DNA from: Clostridiales bacterium
GTDB lineage: Bacteria; Bacillota; Clostridia; Oscillospirales; Acutalibacteraceae
DNA: 64,000 bases
Assembly (NCBI GenBank): GCA_022799115.1
Contig: JAAWNT010000008.1
Location: 1-64,000 of the forward strand
Direction of reading: 5' to 3'
Under the pieces are notes generated by a model. The model saw nothing but the letters and a program-made list of their open reading frames with translations, did no database searches and was not told where the DNA came from. The position numbers and the translations under genes were made by a program. Shown here in pieces: positions 39,049-48,001 of this stretch (the stretch's first letter is position 1; every line of letters starts with the position of its first letter).

Positions 39049-39894
39049 ATGGAACCAATCGCCGAAATCATTCAGCAGTTACAGCAGGCCCTAGCGGAGA
39101 CCGCGGTAGGGGACTATGCCCTTGCCTTGGCGGGCGCCCACGCCAAGGGCTGCGCCGATCCGGGATCGGATTTGGATTTCTTTTTATATGTGAATGAGTG
39201 GAAATCCTTTGAAGAGCGGAAAGCAATCCTGCAACGGATTGCCGACCTGGGCAAGCCCTACTATCTCTCCCAGATCCTGGACGAAAATCCATGGGGGAGC
39301 AATATGGACTTTTCCTATCGCGGCATTCCGGTGGAAACCACGGTGCGTTCCATCCAAAGCGTGCAACGCATCACCGCGGATTGCATGGAGGGGAAATTTG
39401 ACATCTTGCCCCTGTCCTGGACCTCTCACGGTTATTTTAGCTATGTCTATCTGTCGGAGCTGAGCTTTCTCAAAGCCATCGACGATAAGACGGGAATCCT
39501 GGAACAATTAAAGCGGCGATGCACCCCCTATCCGCCCAAGCTGCGGGAAAGCATCATCAAGCGGTTTATGGAGGCTCCCCGCTCCTGGCTGGGCAGCTTT
39601 CACTATCACACCGCCATTCAGCGGGAGGATCTGCTGTTTGTGTCCGCCATTGTGGAAAATATGGTGCTAGATCTGGTACAGGTGATATTCGCCGTCAACG
39701 AAACCTATTTTAAAGGGGACAAGAAGCTGGAGCGGCAGTTAAGAGAGCTTCCCAATTGTCCGCCCGCCTTGCTTGCAAACCTGGAATTCCTGCTCACCTG
39801 CCCCAGAGATCGGGGCAAGCTGGAGCGCCAGCGGGAAATTTTGATGGAAATCATCGGGGATGTGGAGGAACAATTGAAAAACATCTCTTTCTAA
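39049..39894 (+). CDS. Nucleotidyltransferase-domain protein (DUF4037/aminoglycoside adenylyltransferase-like)
   Basis: A 281-aa protein with a Pol-beta-type nucleotidyltransferase core: LAGAHAKGCADPGSDLDFFL, where the G-[AS] turn and SDLD provide the metal-binding acids, plus a later VETTV strand for the third acid. The C-terminal 170 residues are helical, as in proteins that adenylylate small molecules. Substrate unknown; antibiotic modification is possible but not shown. The ATG has GGAGGAAA. Single gene, two possible promoters, strong terminator. Confidence 0.82.
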   Translation: MEPIAEIIQQLQQALAETAVGDYALALAGAHAKGCADPGSDLDFFLYVNEWKSFEERKAILQRIADLGKPYYLSQILDENPWGSNMDFSYRGIPVETTVRSIQSVQRITADCMEGKFDILPLSWTSHGYFSYVYLSELSFLKAIDDKTGILEQLKRRCTPYPPKLRESIIKRFMEAPRSWLGSFHYHTAIQREDLLFVSAIVENMVLDLVQVIFAVNETYFKGDKKLERQLRELPNCPPALLANLEFLLTCPRDRGKLERQREILMEIIGDVEEQLKNISF

Positions 39895-39904
39895 AGAAGC
39901 GCGC

Positions 39905-39947
39905 AAAAAGAGCGGCTGTAAGCAACACGCATACAGCCGCCCTTTTT
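39905..39947. terminator. Terminator after the nucleotidyltransferase gene
   Basis: A 16-bp stem with one mismatch (39905-39920 with 39932-39947), flanked by A- and T-runs. Confidence 0.88.
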
Positions 39948-39960
39948 ATTTATTGTATGA

Positions 39961-40230
39961 TTACCGGTTGATCTCGGGGTTGTCAGTTCTGCCAGCCAGG
40001 TAATCCATGGAGACTCCAAATAAATCGGCGCAGATAATCAGGGCGATATATCTGGCAACAGACACGCCCGCTTCTAATCGTTGGTATTGGCGGCGGATGA
40101 TGCAAAGAGATTCTGCCGCTTTTGCATATGATATCTCTAAGGATATCAAGGGAATCGGCGGAATCCCGATGAAGTCCAAGCATACAGCTTACCCAAAACC
40201 CAGCCGAACGAAAACAGAGCATTGAGACGC
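39961..40230 (-). pseudogene. Decayed XRE-family regulator
   Basis: The C-terminal part is clearly Cro/CI-like: RRQYQRLEAGVSVARYIALI with DLFGVSMDYLAGRTDNPEI, the usual end of this family. The N-terminal half of the domain appears in another frame (HRDSADSLDILRDI around 40130-40190), so a 1-nt frameshift near 40130 separates the two parts. No ribosome binding site precedes the remaining frame. Confidence 0.5.
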
Positions 40231-40330
40231 GGCAAAAAGAGAAAAGGGGATTCAGCATTTCCCAGTTAAGAAAGCCGAATTCCCCATTGTTCTTTCTGCG
40301 CGTATAAACAAGGCCGTTCCCAAACAGCGT

Positions 40331-40852
40331 TTATTTCGCCATGTGCTTGGCGCCTCTTTTGCTCTTTTTCGCAGAAGCGGGCAGAGAGGGAAGCTCCGCC
40401 GTGTCGTTTTTAAAATCCACCGGCTGCAAATAAGAGGGCAAGGGAGGCTCTTTACAACAAATACCGATCAAGCTGAACAGAATGACGGCGCACTGCAGCC
40501 CCAGAAGCACATACAGCCCCGGCTGATAGACCGCGAACTGATATCCGGCCGCCAGAGCGGGAAACAAATATTGGCTGAGGGTGAGGGTGAATCCCATGGA
40601 CGCGGAAAGCAGAGCGATGCCGTAACGCACGCGGCTTTCCAGCAAGAGCACCAGCAGGGTTCCCACAGCCACCGGGATGTAATAAATTCCATAGGTTAGA
40701 ACATCGGCAAGGTTGCCGCTTTGATAGCTTTTCAGAATGTTGTCCCACAGGGTGCGGGAAAATTCATAGTCGTGTACAAACGGCACGAATAAAACGCCCA
40801 GCAGCCCCAGCTGGAGCAGTATAGTTATCCATTTAATGACTTTGTTTTTCAT
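40331..40852 (-). CDS. Hypothetical membrane protein
   Basis: A 173-aa protein with four or five membrane segments (about residues 8-28, 48-68, 75-98, 110-130) and a positively charged C-terminal tail (AKKSKRGAKHMAK). No family recognised. The ATG at 40852 follows AGGAGG; the longer frame to 41146 runs into the AIM24-family gene and is not used. Separate unit downstream of that gene. Confidence 0.7.
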   Translation of the reverse strand: MKNKVIKWITILLQLGLLGVLFVPFVHDYEFSRTLWDNILKSYQSGNLADVLTYGIYYIPVAVGTLLVLLLESRVRYGIALLSASMGFTLTLSQYLFPALAAGYQFAVYQPGLYVLLGLQCAVILFSLIGICCKEPPLPSYLQPVDFKNDTAELPSLPASAKKSKRGAKHMAK

Positions 40853-41030
40853 GAATTGAAACCTCCTGTTAGTGTTTGACAAGAATACGGGATGGGAGAA
40901 AATGCGGCTAAAACCGACAATTTCCGCACGGAAAAGATCAATTTCCCTCTCTTCCGCTGGATTTCCCTCCCGGATTGGTTGGGAAAGCAAAAATAGGATT
41001 GAGAGTTCTGCCTCATTGGCAGGGCGTTTT

Positions 41031-41708
41031 TTATTTGGAGGAGAATAGCGGACCCAATGCAGCGGCCAGTTTATTGGCCGGCATGGTTTGCAGCCAGATG
41101 GTGCCGGGGCCGGTAACTCTGGTGTTGAAAAGCCCCTCGCCTCCAAACAGGGCGTTTTTTACCCCGCCGGTAGACTGTACGTCCATAGTGACGCTGTCGC
41201 TCATGGCGGCCAAAGAGCCGGTATCCACCAGCATGGATTGTCCTGGGGCCAGCTCGTACTGCACCACATGTCCGTCAATTTCAATAAAGGCGATCCCGTT
41301 GCCGGTAAGCTTTTGCAGAATCAGTCCCTCTCCCCCGAACAGGGCGCCGCCGACCTTACGGTTGATATGCGCGCTCAGCTGTACCGACTTTTGGGAGGCC
41401 AAGAACGCGCGTTTTTGACAGATAATGGAGTTGGTGGGAGTAATCTGCATGGGAAGGATGCTTCCAGGAAAGCTGGATGCAAAGGCAATCATCCCTTCTC
41501 CATTTTGGCAGGTGTAGGTGGGCAAAAACATGGACTCTCCGGTAAAAGCCCGGCCAAAGGCTTTGCCCAGCCCGCCCTCCATCTTGGTTGTCATGGCCAT
41601 GTTGGGGGTCATCCAGCTCATTCCGCCCGCTTCGGTCACCATGGCCTCGCCGGCCTCCAGATAACAAATCACTACGGGCAAGGGGGTTCCTTCAATTGAG
41701 TATCTCAC
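41031..41708 (-). CDS. TIGR00266/AIM24 family protein
   Basis: A 225-aa cytoplasmic beta-sheet protein. Family-typical blocks: MRYSIEGTPLPVVICYLEAG, EAGGMSWMTPNM, GLGKAFGRAFTGESMFL, then repeated GGALFGGEGLILQKLTG and VKNALFGGEGLFNTRVTGPG units and a WLQTM ending. The GTG at 41708 matches where relatives begin; the in-frame ATG at 41720 abuts the AAGGAG and the frame continues further upstream. Function of the family is poorly defined. Confidence 0.85.
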   Translation of the reverse strand: MRYSIEGTPLPVVICYLEAGEAMVTEAGGMSWMTPNMAMTTKMEGGLGKAFGRAFTGESMFLPTYTCQNGEGMIAFASSFPGSILPMQITPTNSIICQKRAFLASQKSVQLSAHINRKVGGALFGGEGLILQKLTGNGIAFIEIDGHVVQYELAPGQSMLVDTGSLAAMSDSVTMDVQSTGGVKNALFGGEGLFNTRVTGPGTIWLQTMPANKLAAALGPLFSSK

Positions 41709-41824
41709 GGGGTAATCCATCTCCTTTATAATTAATGATTGCTTTAACATACGCCCGTTTGGAAAGGACAATGAATCCTGGGCAAACGGTGCGGTTTTGT
41801 TTCATGTTTAATGGCTGACGCAAT

Positions 41825-42484
41825 TCACGCCATGGAGGCGTGGTATTGCTGCAAGGTGTTAGAGGCCCAGGCTCCGTCTATGGTAAGAAATCCCGGAGGA
41901 AGAACGCCGCCAAAACGACGGGCGATATCCAAAGAGCGGTCATATACCTCGATTTTGGTGCTTTGATAAATGGGCTCCTCGCTGTTAGGAACAAAGAAGG
42001 AGAAGCCCACCTGGTCGTTTTCGCGGTCCAGCAGGCAGAAATACCCCGACTGGATGGGCTTGTGCAGGCGTTTGGCCAGTGCGCGAGCCAAAGCAAGCTT
42101 GGTAAGCTCCGAAGCCCGGTCGTCCAGCCCGGCTTCAAACAGTAAAATTTTTTCCTTCCAGGTGTTTAAATCGGGAGCCAGACGCTTTTTCAGGGCCCCA
42201 AGCTCGGGGAAGCGGAGCTCCGCCTCCTGATCCGGAACAAGAGGTTCCCGTTGTTCCGGCAACAGGTATATCATAAATTTACGGTCCATATCATGATAAA
42301 GGCAGGGATAGAGCAGGGTGGCTTCACAGCCGCAGTGAGGACATTTCCACAAAAACAGGCTTTCATCCATCACCTTGGCCCGCAGTTTGGGTTCCAGCGT
42401 CACGTTGATGGTGGTGTGCATTTGTGTGTCAGAATGTTCCCCGCAATGGGGACATCCCACCGACTTGATGATTTTTCTGGACAT
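41825..42484 (-). CDS. CpXC-domain protein
   Basis: A 219-aa protein with the CpXC zinc-binding N-terminus: CPHCGEHSDTQMHTTINVTL followed by LFLWKCPHCGCEATLLYPCL, providing two Cys pairs. The C-terminal part is helical with DRKFMIYLLPEQ. No enzymatic residues recognised; the domain may act as an adaptor. ATG with GGAGGA upstream. Adjacent to the AIM24 gene on the same strand, 116 nt apart, possibly co-transcribed. Confidence 0.85.
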   Translation of the reverse strand: MSRKIIKSVGCPHCGEHSDTQMHTTINVTLEPKLRAKVMDESLFLWKCPHCGCEATLLYPCLYHDMDRKFMIYLLPEQREPLVPDQEAELRFPELGALKKRLAPDLNTWKEKILLFEAGLDDRASELTKLALARALAKRLHKPIQSGYFCLLDRENDQVGFSFFVPNSEEPIYQSTKIEVYDRSLDIARRFGGVLPPGFLTIDGAWASNTLQQYHASMA

Positions 42485-42669
42485 TCGATCATCCTCCGAA
42501 GTTTCTGTCCGCGAAAGTTGGGAGGCGGCCGGCGTAATCCAACGCCATATTCTTCATTCAGCGGCGCGGGGAAGGGAAGCTTGCCGGGCTGTTTTTTTGC
42601 GGAACTGATTTCTATTATTATTTATTGTATCATATTTTGGAAATAATAGATAGTGGGAGGTGAAACTTA

Positions 42670-42698
42670 TTGACCCCGCAAGAAAAACATGACATAAT
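42670..42698 (+). promoter_or_regulatory. Promoter of the zinc-ribbon gene
   Basis: TTGACC (42670-42675), 17 nt, CATAAT (42693-42698). Confidence 0.7.
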
Positions 42699-42716
42699 AA
42701 GAACAAATAGAATGGA

Positions 42717-42766
42717 CAGGTGTCGCTGAGAAAAGCAGGATTACCGGAGATCACCTGCTTTTTTAC
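42717..42766 (+). promoter_or_regulatory. Candidate attenuator with mutually exclusive stems
   Basis: AAAAGCAGG (42731-42739) pairs with CCTGCTTTT (42754-42762) and ends in T6, a terminator before the coding region. CAGGTG (42717-42722) can instead pair with CACCTG (42752-42757) and disrupt that terminator. The geometry is that of an antiterminator/terminator switch; the ligand is unknown. Confidence 0.5.
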
Positions 42767-42790
42767 GGAACCAATAGGGAGAAATGCACA

Positions 42791-43342
42791 ATGAAATGTT
42801 ATCGGTGCTCCACCAAGAATCCTGAGGACGCCCCCTATTGCCGCTATTGCGGCGCTCCCTTGCAGGAGGATGTTTTTGAAGCGGAGGAAGTGCCGGTGGA
42901 GGACGACGGTCTGCTGCCGCCGCAGGAGGCCTATTATGAACAAACCAAGCCGCGGACAATCGGATTGTTTACCCGCGTCGCTTATCGTCTGCTGAGTTCT
43001 CCGCACAGATACCCGCTTTCGTTTGGGTTGCTGGCGGCGTTTTCCATTTGCTTTATTTTGTTAATCCTGATGCTGTGTTCCATTGGGCCTGACGCCCAGC
43101 GGGCGTTTGCACTGACCGGACAGGCGGCAGGCAGCCGGGAGCTGATTTTGATCCGGGAGGCCCAACAGGCATGGCAGTTGCTTTGGAGCTACCTGGTGGT
43201 ATTCAGCGCTTGCTTAGGCGGGCTTGTCTTTTTGGGAGCGACGGCATATAAAATGGCAAAGATTCTGATCGTGTTCCATAAAAGGAAACGAACCATAGAA
43301 CCGATTGATTGGGAAAAGGTGCGGCGCAGTCAATCTGAGTAA
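42791..43342 (+). CDS. Zinc-ribbon membrane protein
   Basis: A 183-aa protein: an N-terminal zinc ribbon (CYRCSTKNPEDAPYCRYC, residues 3-20), an acidic linker, then two membrane segments (about residues 76-98 and 133-158) and a basic C-terminus. No known function. The ATG has AGGGAGA upstream. The leader carries a possible attenuator. It may be co-expressed with the two following genes, though 160 nt separate it from the next. Confidence 0.75.
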   Translation: MKCYRCSTKNPEDAPYCRYCGAPLQEDVFEAEEVPVEDDGLLPPQEAYYEQTKPRTIGLFTRVAYRLLSSPHRYPLSFGLLAAFSICFILLILMLCSIGPDAQRAFALTGQAAGSRELILIREAQQAWQLLWSYLVVFSACLGGLVFLGATAYKMAKILIVFHKRKRTIEPIDWEKVRRSQSE

Positions 43343-43501
43343 AATTAATATAAAAGCATTCCGCGCGGGATGCCTTGAGGCAGGCCTCCATGAAACAGCG
43401 CGATTCATGGATGAAACGCCGAAAAATCACATAGGATAAAACGAGCAGCCAGAAAACCCGGAACGTCCCAACCGGGTTTACGGCGGAAGGAGGATTTCAT
43501 C

Positions 43502-44032
43502 ATGGGAGTTTGGAACCAATTTGAGCGTCTATTGGTTGGCGCGGTGGACAACGCTGTGGAGTTTCATCGCAGAAAATCGCTGAATCAGCGCCTAAAGGAG
43601 ATCGTAAAGAAGGAGAATGCCGAAATAAACCGGACGTATTTGGCGTTGGGCAAGTATTACTATGAAAACCTGCGGCAAAAAGTCGACGATGAAGCCGCCG
43701 AGCGCATGTGCGGTCAGGCGGAGCGTTCCCAGGAGCGGATGAGAAAGGCGCGTAAACGTCTGGTGGATCTGAGAAGCAGCGGGTCAGTGGCGGTTATCGG
43801 AGGAGAGGACGGCCCCACGGCGATTTATGTTGCAAAAAAGGTTCCGCTGTCCAATACGGTTGTTAAGATGGAGCTGGAAATACAAAAGCAGAATACGGAA
43901 AGCGATCAGGAGCCGGCGGCAGGTTGCGACCGGCAGCTAGATGCGGCCCAGGCGGATCAGCCTCAGAACAGGGAGGCGGCGGACGAAAACGAAGAATGGA
44001 TTCCCCCGCTGCCGGATTCGGTGGAGGAGTAA
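43502..44032 (+). CDS. Coiled-coil protein with an IGGEDGPTAIYV motif
   Basis: A 176-aa soluble protein. Residues 25-95 are highly charged and helical (coiled-coil-like, MRKARKRLVDLRS). Next comes VAVIGGEDGPTAIYVAKKV, and then an acidic, Gln/Pro-rich tail. The IGGxDGPTAI segment is known from the beta subunit of Na+-translocating decarboxylases, where it lies in the membrane core; here it stands alone in a small soluble protein. ATG with GGAGGA. The next gene starts 12 nt downstream, so the two form an operon. Function unknown. Confidence 0.75.
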   Translation: MGVWNQFERLLVGAVDNAVEFHRRKSLNQRLKEIVKKENAEINRTYLALGKYYYENLRQKVDDEAAERMCGQAERSQERMRKARKRLVDLRSSGSVAVIGGEDGPTAIYVAKKVPLSNTVVKMELEIQKQNTESDQEPAAGCDRQLDAAQADQPQNREAADENEEWIPPLPDSVEE

Positions 44033-44044
44033 AGGAGGCGGCGG

Positions 44045-44596
44045 ATGAAAACGCTGGTGGTTTATTACTCGTACTTCGGGAAGACCAAGGCGGCGGCCGT
44101 CTGCCTGGCAGACCAAATCGGCGCGGACTTGGTGGAGATGATCCCAGTGGGTTTCCAAATTCGTCCATTGGCTTTGGTTGCAGGCGCGTTCCGGGCGGTG
44201 TTTCACCGCCTGCAGGACGTTCTGCCTTTGGAAGAGGATATTGTTTCCTACGATCGGGTGATTGTGGCGGGTCCGGTATGGGCGGGCCAGCCGGCTCCTG
44301 CTGTAAAGGGATTGATTCGCCGCTACGCCTTTAAGGGGAAAGAGGTATGCGGAATGCTGACTTGCTCTTCAGACGGAAAAAGCGCCATGTCGGCGTTGCG
44401 TCAGGAATTGGAGGAAGCGGGCGCCCGGTGTGCCAACGTGATAGCCATTCGAATGGAACCCGCCATGTTGGAGGCGCTTCGAGGAGGAGAACTGCGCTTT
44501 TTATCCCAGAACAACGGAAAATTATTGCTGAAAGCGGTAAAAGAGAATAGCAGTGCGGGCAATACGCTGGCCAAGGATTACAGCACCGAAGGGTAA
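44045..44596 (+). CDS. Flavodoxin-family protein
   Basis: A 183-aa protein with a flavodoxin fold: FMN phosphate loop VVYYSYFGKTKAAAV, then YDRVIVAGPVWAGQPAPAVK and a MLTCSSDGKSA strand. It likely binds FMN and shuttles electrons or acts as a menaquinone-dependent-oxidase-like reductase. ATG with AAGGAGG, 12 nt after the preceding gene. Operon partner has no known redox motif. Confidence 0.88.
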   Translation: MKTLVVYYSYFGKTKAAAVCLADQIGADLVEMIPVGFQIRPLALVAGAFRAVFHRLQDVLPLEEDIVSYDRVIVAGPVWAGQPAPAVKGLIRRYAFKGKEVCGMLTCSSDGKSAMSALRQELEEAGARCANVIAIRMEPAMLEALRGGELRFLSQNNGKLLLKAVKENSSAGNTLAKDYSTEG

Positions 44597-44765
44597 CGAT
44601 TCGTTTATCGATTCAGAATGGATCTACAAGCTGGACAGTGGTTTGCCGAAATACTAAGAAACATTTCAAGCAGTCTTTGTAAGCGGCGTTTGTTAGAATC
44701 TGAAAACGGTGATATCGCAAATAAAAACTGTGGCTGGTAGAGTGGGACAAGGAGTGAGTCTGGCG

Positions 44766-45984
44766 ATGACCAACGGGAATGCGCAAGGTGAATGTGAACA
44801 TTTATTTCAGGTAAGCATGTTGGGAGAATTCTCCATTCAATTTCAGGGGAAAGGGTTTACCTCCGGGGACAGGCGCATCAGGAAGGTGTGTGTTGATCGA
44901 GTATTTATTGGCTCACCGTATGAGCGATGTCTCTCAGGAAACGTTAATCAACATTCTTTGGGAAGATGAGGAGGAATGCGGCGATCCTTACCATGCCCTG
45001 AAGAATTTAATTTACCGTGCAAGAAAAACCCTCAAGGAAGTTTTTGGGGATGAGAGGGATTACATACGGTTTACCCGAGGTACTTACGCCTGGGACCGGT
45101 CGCTGCCCTGCCAAGTGGACGCCGAGGAATTTGAGCGGCTATGGAAAGAAGCCGCCGTCAAGGAGTTGGACAACGACCGAAAGATTGATAAATATTTGCA
45201 GGCGTTGGACTGGTATCAGGGAGACTTTTTGCCGAAATCAGCCGCGGAATCCTGGGTTATTTCCAAAAGCGCCTATTACGCCAGCTTGTATAACGAATGC
45301 GTGCTAAAGGTTTCCTCCCTGCTGATGGATGCAAGGCGGTATCATGATGTCATAGCGGTGACCCAAAAGGCGGTGAAGCTGTATCCATTCGAGGAATCCA
45401 TACATCAAATGTTAATCTTCGCCTATCTTAACATTGGAAAACAGAGCAAGGCGCTGGCCCATTACGAATTTGTCATTGATCTGTTCCGCAAAGAGATGAA
45501 TGTGGATATCACGGAGTCGCTGCGCAGTCTGCACAGCAGCATTGTGGATAGTCAAAATGCCATTGAAACCGATCTGTCCGTCATCAAAAACGATCTGAAA
45601 GAGGCCTGTTCCAACAATGGCGCTTTTTATTGTGATTACAGCATATTTAAAAACATTTACCGGCTGTTGGCCCGTTCCATGATGCGCACTGGACAGTCGA
45701 TTCACATAGGGCTGCTCACCATTACCGATCCCAACGGTGATCTGCCGGATGAAAATATTCTTAAGGATGCAAAAGATAAGTTGAGAGAATGTATTATCTA
45801 CAGCTTGCGTAAAGGGGACGCGGTAACGTCCTACAGCGCGGCGCAGTTTGTGGTGATTCTGCCGTTGACCACTTTTGAAAACGGAGAGAGAGTGCTGTCC
45901 CGCATTGTGGAGAGATACCGTATTCTATATGGAAATAAAAAGGTGAAGATCAGCACTCGGGTTAATAACATGGATCCTACATAA
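44766..45984 (+). pseudogene. Frameshifted BTAD/SARP-like regulator
   Basis: The N-terminal part (ATG 44766, AAGGAG upstream) reads VSMLGEFSIQFQGKGFTSGD and RRIRKVC. The frame then breaks and the family sequence continues in the +1 frame as VLIEYLLAHRMSDVSQETLI. One more GT unit in the (GT)4 tract at 44886-44893 would join the two exactly (RKVCVLIEYLL). The rest is intact: winged helix, a BTAD helical domain (YHDVIAVTQKAVKLYPFEES) and a degenerate GGDEF-like C-terminus (LRKGDAVTSYSAAQFVVILP). So either a recent loss, a slippage-controlled gene, or a sequencing error. The 3' part alone is open from 44890 to 45984. Confidence 0.8.
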
Positions 45985-46024
45985 CATGTCATGGTTATCT
46001 GTTCATATTCGTAGAAGGCCGGGT

Positions 46025-46095
46025 CAAGAGCGTGTTACGCCTGCTCTTTGATTTGGCAGAACTCACAGGAACTTTTCAGCGCCGGCGGGGCGCTG
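46025..46095 (+). terminator. Hairpins after the BTAD regulator
   Basis: CAAGAGC/GCTCTTTG (46025-46031 with 46043-46050) followed by a second perfect stem CAGCGCC/GGCGCTG (46077-46095). T-tracts are weak. Confidence 0.4.
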
Positions 46096-46143
46096 GAAAT
46101 AAGAATTTATAAATGTAAAATCCCTTTACAAGTTGTTTTTCTC

Positions 46144-46172
46144 TTGATCGAAGGGAAGAAAACAAGTATAAT
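46144..46172 (+). promoter_or_regulatory. Promoter of the cyclophilin gene
   Basis: TTGATC (46144-46149), 17 nt, TATAAT (46167-46172). Confidence 0.8.
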
Positions 46173-46324
46173 AGAGCCTGCTCCAAAGACGTTTGCAATG
46201 TGCGGTTGCGACAGAACATTCGGGCAGGTTTTTATAGGTACGGTGAAAAGAAAGCGTCTGCACGGCCGCGGCCGTGATTATAAAAAGCGATTCTCTAAAT
46301 TATGATACATAGGAGGACAATGAA

Positions 46325-46843
46325 ATGAAACATCCCATTGTGACAATGGAGACTTCTTCCGGAGCGGTAATCAAAGCGGAACTCTATCCGGAGATTGCAC
46401 CCAATACCGTAAGAAACTTTGTTTCTCTGGTGCAAAAGGGATTTTATGACGGGGTGATTTTCCACCGTGTCATTCCAGGATTTATGATCCAGGGCGGTGA
46501 TCCCAAAGGCGAAGGGACCGGAGGACCAGGCTACCATATTAAGGGAGAATTTGCCGCCAACGGTTTTCAAAATGATTTGAAGCATACCACGGGCGTCCTC
46601 TCCATGGCGCGGGCCGGGCACCCGGACAGCGCTGGATCTCAATTTTTTATTATGGTGGATGACGCGCCTCATCTGGACGGACAGTACGCTGCTTTTGGAA
46701 AAGTGATCGAAGGGATGGAGGAAGCGCAGCGCATTGTCAACGTTAAGCGCGATTATATGGATAAACCGCTGGAGGCCCAGTCCATGGTGAAAGTAACGGT
46801 GGATACCTTCGGCGAAATTTACACAGATCCGGAAACGGTATAG
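46325..46843 (+). CDS. Peptidyl-prolyl cis-trans isomerase, cyclophilin type
   Basis: A 172-aa single-domain cyclophilin without signal peptide, so cytoplasmic. Active-site blocks [20 protein letters not shown] and [20 protein letters not shown] are intact. The ATG at 46325 follows AGGAGG; the overlapping ATG at 46320 reads only MK before a stop. Single-gene unit with a clear promoter and terminator. Confidence 0.95.
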   Translation: MKHPIVTMETSSGAVIKAELYPEIAPNTVRNFVSLVQKGFYDGVIFHRVIPGFMIQGGDPKGEGTGGPGYHIKGEFAANGFQNDLKHTTGVLSMARAGHPDSAGSQFFIMVDDAPHLDGQYAAFGKVIEGMEEAQRIVNVKRDYMDKPLEAQSMVKVTVDTFGEIYTDPETV

Positions 46844-46853
46844 ATCATCAGAC

Positions 46854-46899
46854 AAGGGCTGCAAGTGTACCGTATCGTGCGGTTGCAGCCTTATTTTTT
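46854..46899 (+). terminator. Terminator of the cyclophilin gene
   Basis: AAGGGCTGCAA (46854-46864) pairs with TTGCAGCCTT (46883-46892), followed by TATTTTTTT. Confidence 0.85.
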
Positions 46900-47089
46900 T
46901 AGCGGCGTCTTAAACCATGCATATGCGTAATTCACACATTTCATAGCTTTTATACGTCTGACAAAACAGCATGCCATCAGCTATGACCCGAGGAATAATG
47001 GGAAAAAGAAGCCGTGACAAAAGATCTTTTGCATGCGGAAATCGTGCTGTTTGCATCCACAACAGCCATTGGAATAGGAGGTTGAATGT

Positions 47090-48001
47090 ATGGAGCTTGC
47101 CATTGATAACATCTCGAAAAGCTTTGGAGAAAAGGAAGTTTTAAAGGGGATTTCATTGCGTGCCCATGGGGGAAAGGCCCTGGGGCTTTTAGGCAGAAAT
47201 GGTGCTGGAAAGACCACCACCATCCGGATCATAATGAATGTATTCCCGCCGGACGGCGGTCGGGTTCTGTTGGACGGCGAAACGTTGGACCTGCACAATG
47301 TTCGTGTGGGGTATTTGCCGGAGGAACGGGGCTTGTATCCCAAAAAGTTGATATCCGAACAATTGTGCTATCTGGGATGCTTGCGGGGAATGAAAAAAAG
47401 CGAGGCCAAATCCTCGGCAAAGCGTCTGCTTCAAAAGTTGGGAATGGAGGAGTACCTGGATAAAAAGCTGGATACCCTCTCCAAAGGAAATCAACAAAAA
47501 ATCCAGCTGGCGGCCACTCTCATTAACGACCCGGAGATTGTGATTCTGGACGAACCCTTTTCGGGGCTGGATCCGGTTAACGCAATGCTATTGAAGGACT
47601 TGGTGCGGGAGATGATTTCAAAGGGCAAGGTAGTGTTGTTCTCCAGCCATCAAATGGGTTATATTGAAGAGTTTTGCGACGATATTGCCATATTAAATGG
47701 AGGCAGGATTGTGCTCAGCGGTGGAATTCGGGAGATTAAACGGAGCTATGACCGCAGCGACATCGTGCTCAACAGCCCCCAAAACCATGAAATGGAACAG
47801 TTTCTGTTGACCCGATGCAAAGCGTTTGTAAAGGGAGTCGAACAGAAAAATGGAGAATGGATGGTTCATCTGACAGACGCGGGACAAAAGGGCCGGTTGA
47901 TGGAGGCGCTCAGCCATTCAGAATATGAAATCGACGGGTTCCGGGTATATGAACCCTCGCTCAACGATATCTTTGTGCGTTATACGGAGGGGGAGGTCTG
48001 A
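47090..48001 (+). CDS. ABC transporter ATPase, NatA/YhaQ-like
   Basis: A 303-aa ATP-binding subunit: Walker A GLLGRNGAGKTTTIRII, signature LSKGNQQKIQLAATL (SKGNQQK in place of SGGQ), Walker B EIVILDEPFSGLDPVN, H-loop FSSHQMGYIEE. The C-terminal 80 residues match the DUF4162 extension of NatA-type exporters. ATG with AGGAGG upstream. Its TGA overlaps the permease ATG by one base, so the two are coupled. NatAB-type pairs export Na+ or peptides; substrate unknown. Confidence 0.92.
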   Translation: MELAIDNISKSFGEKEVLKGISLRAHGGKALGLLGRNGAGKTTTIRIIMNVFPPDGGRVLLDGETLDLHNVRVGYLPEERGLYPKKLISEQLCYLGCLRGMKKSEAKSSAKRLLQKLGMEEYLDKKLDTLSKGNQQKIQLAATLINDPEIVILDEPFSGLDPVNAMLLKDLVREMISKGKVVLFSSHQMGYIEEFCDDIAILNGGRIVLSGGIREIKRSYDRSDIVLNSPQNHEMEQFLLTRCKAFVKGVEQKNGEWMVHLTDAGQKGRLMEALSHSEYEIDGFRVYEPSLNDIFVRYTEGEV

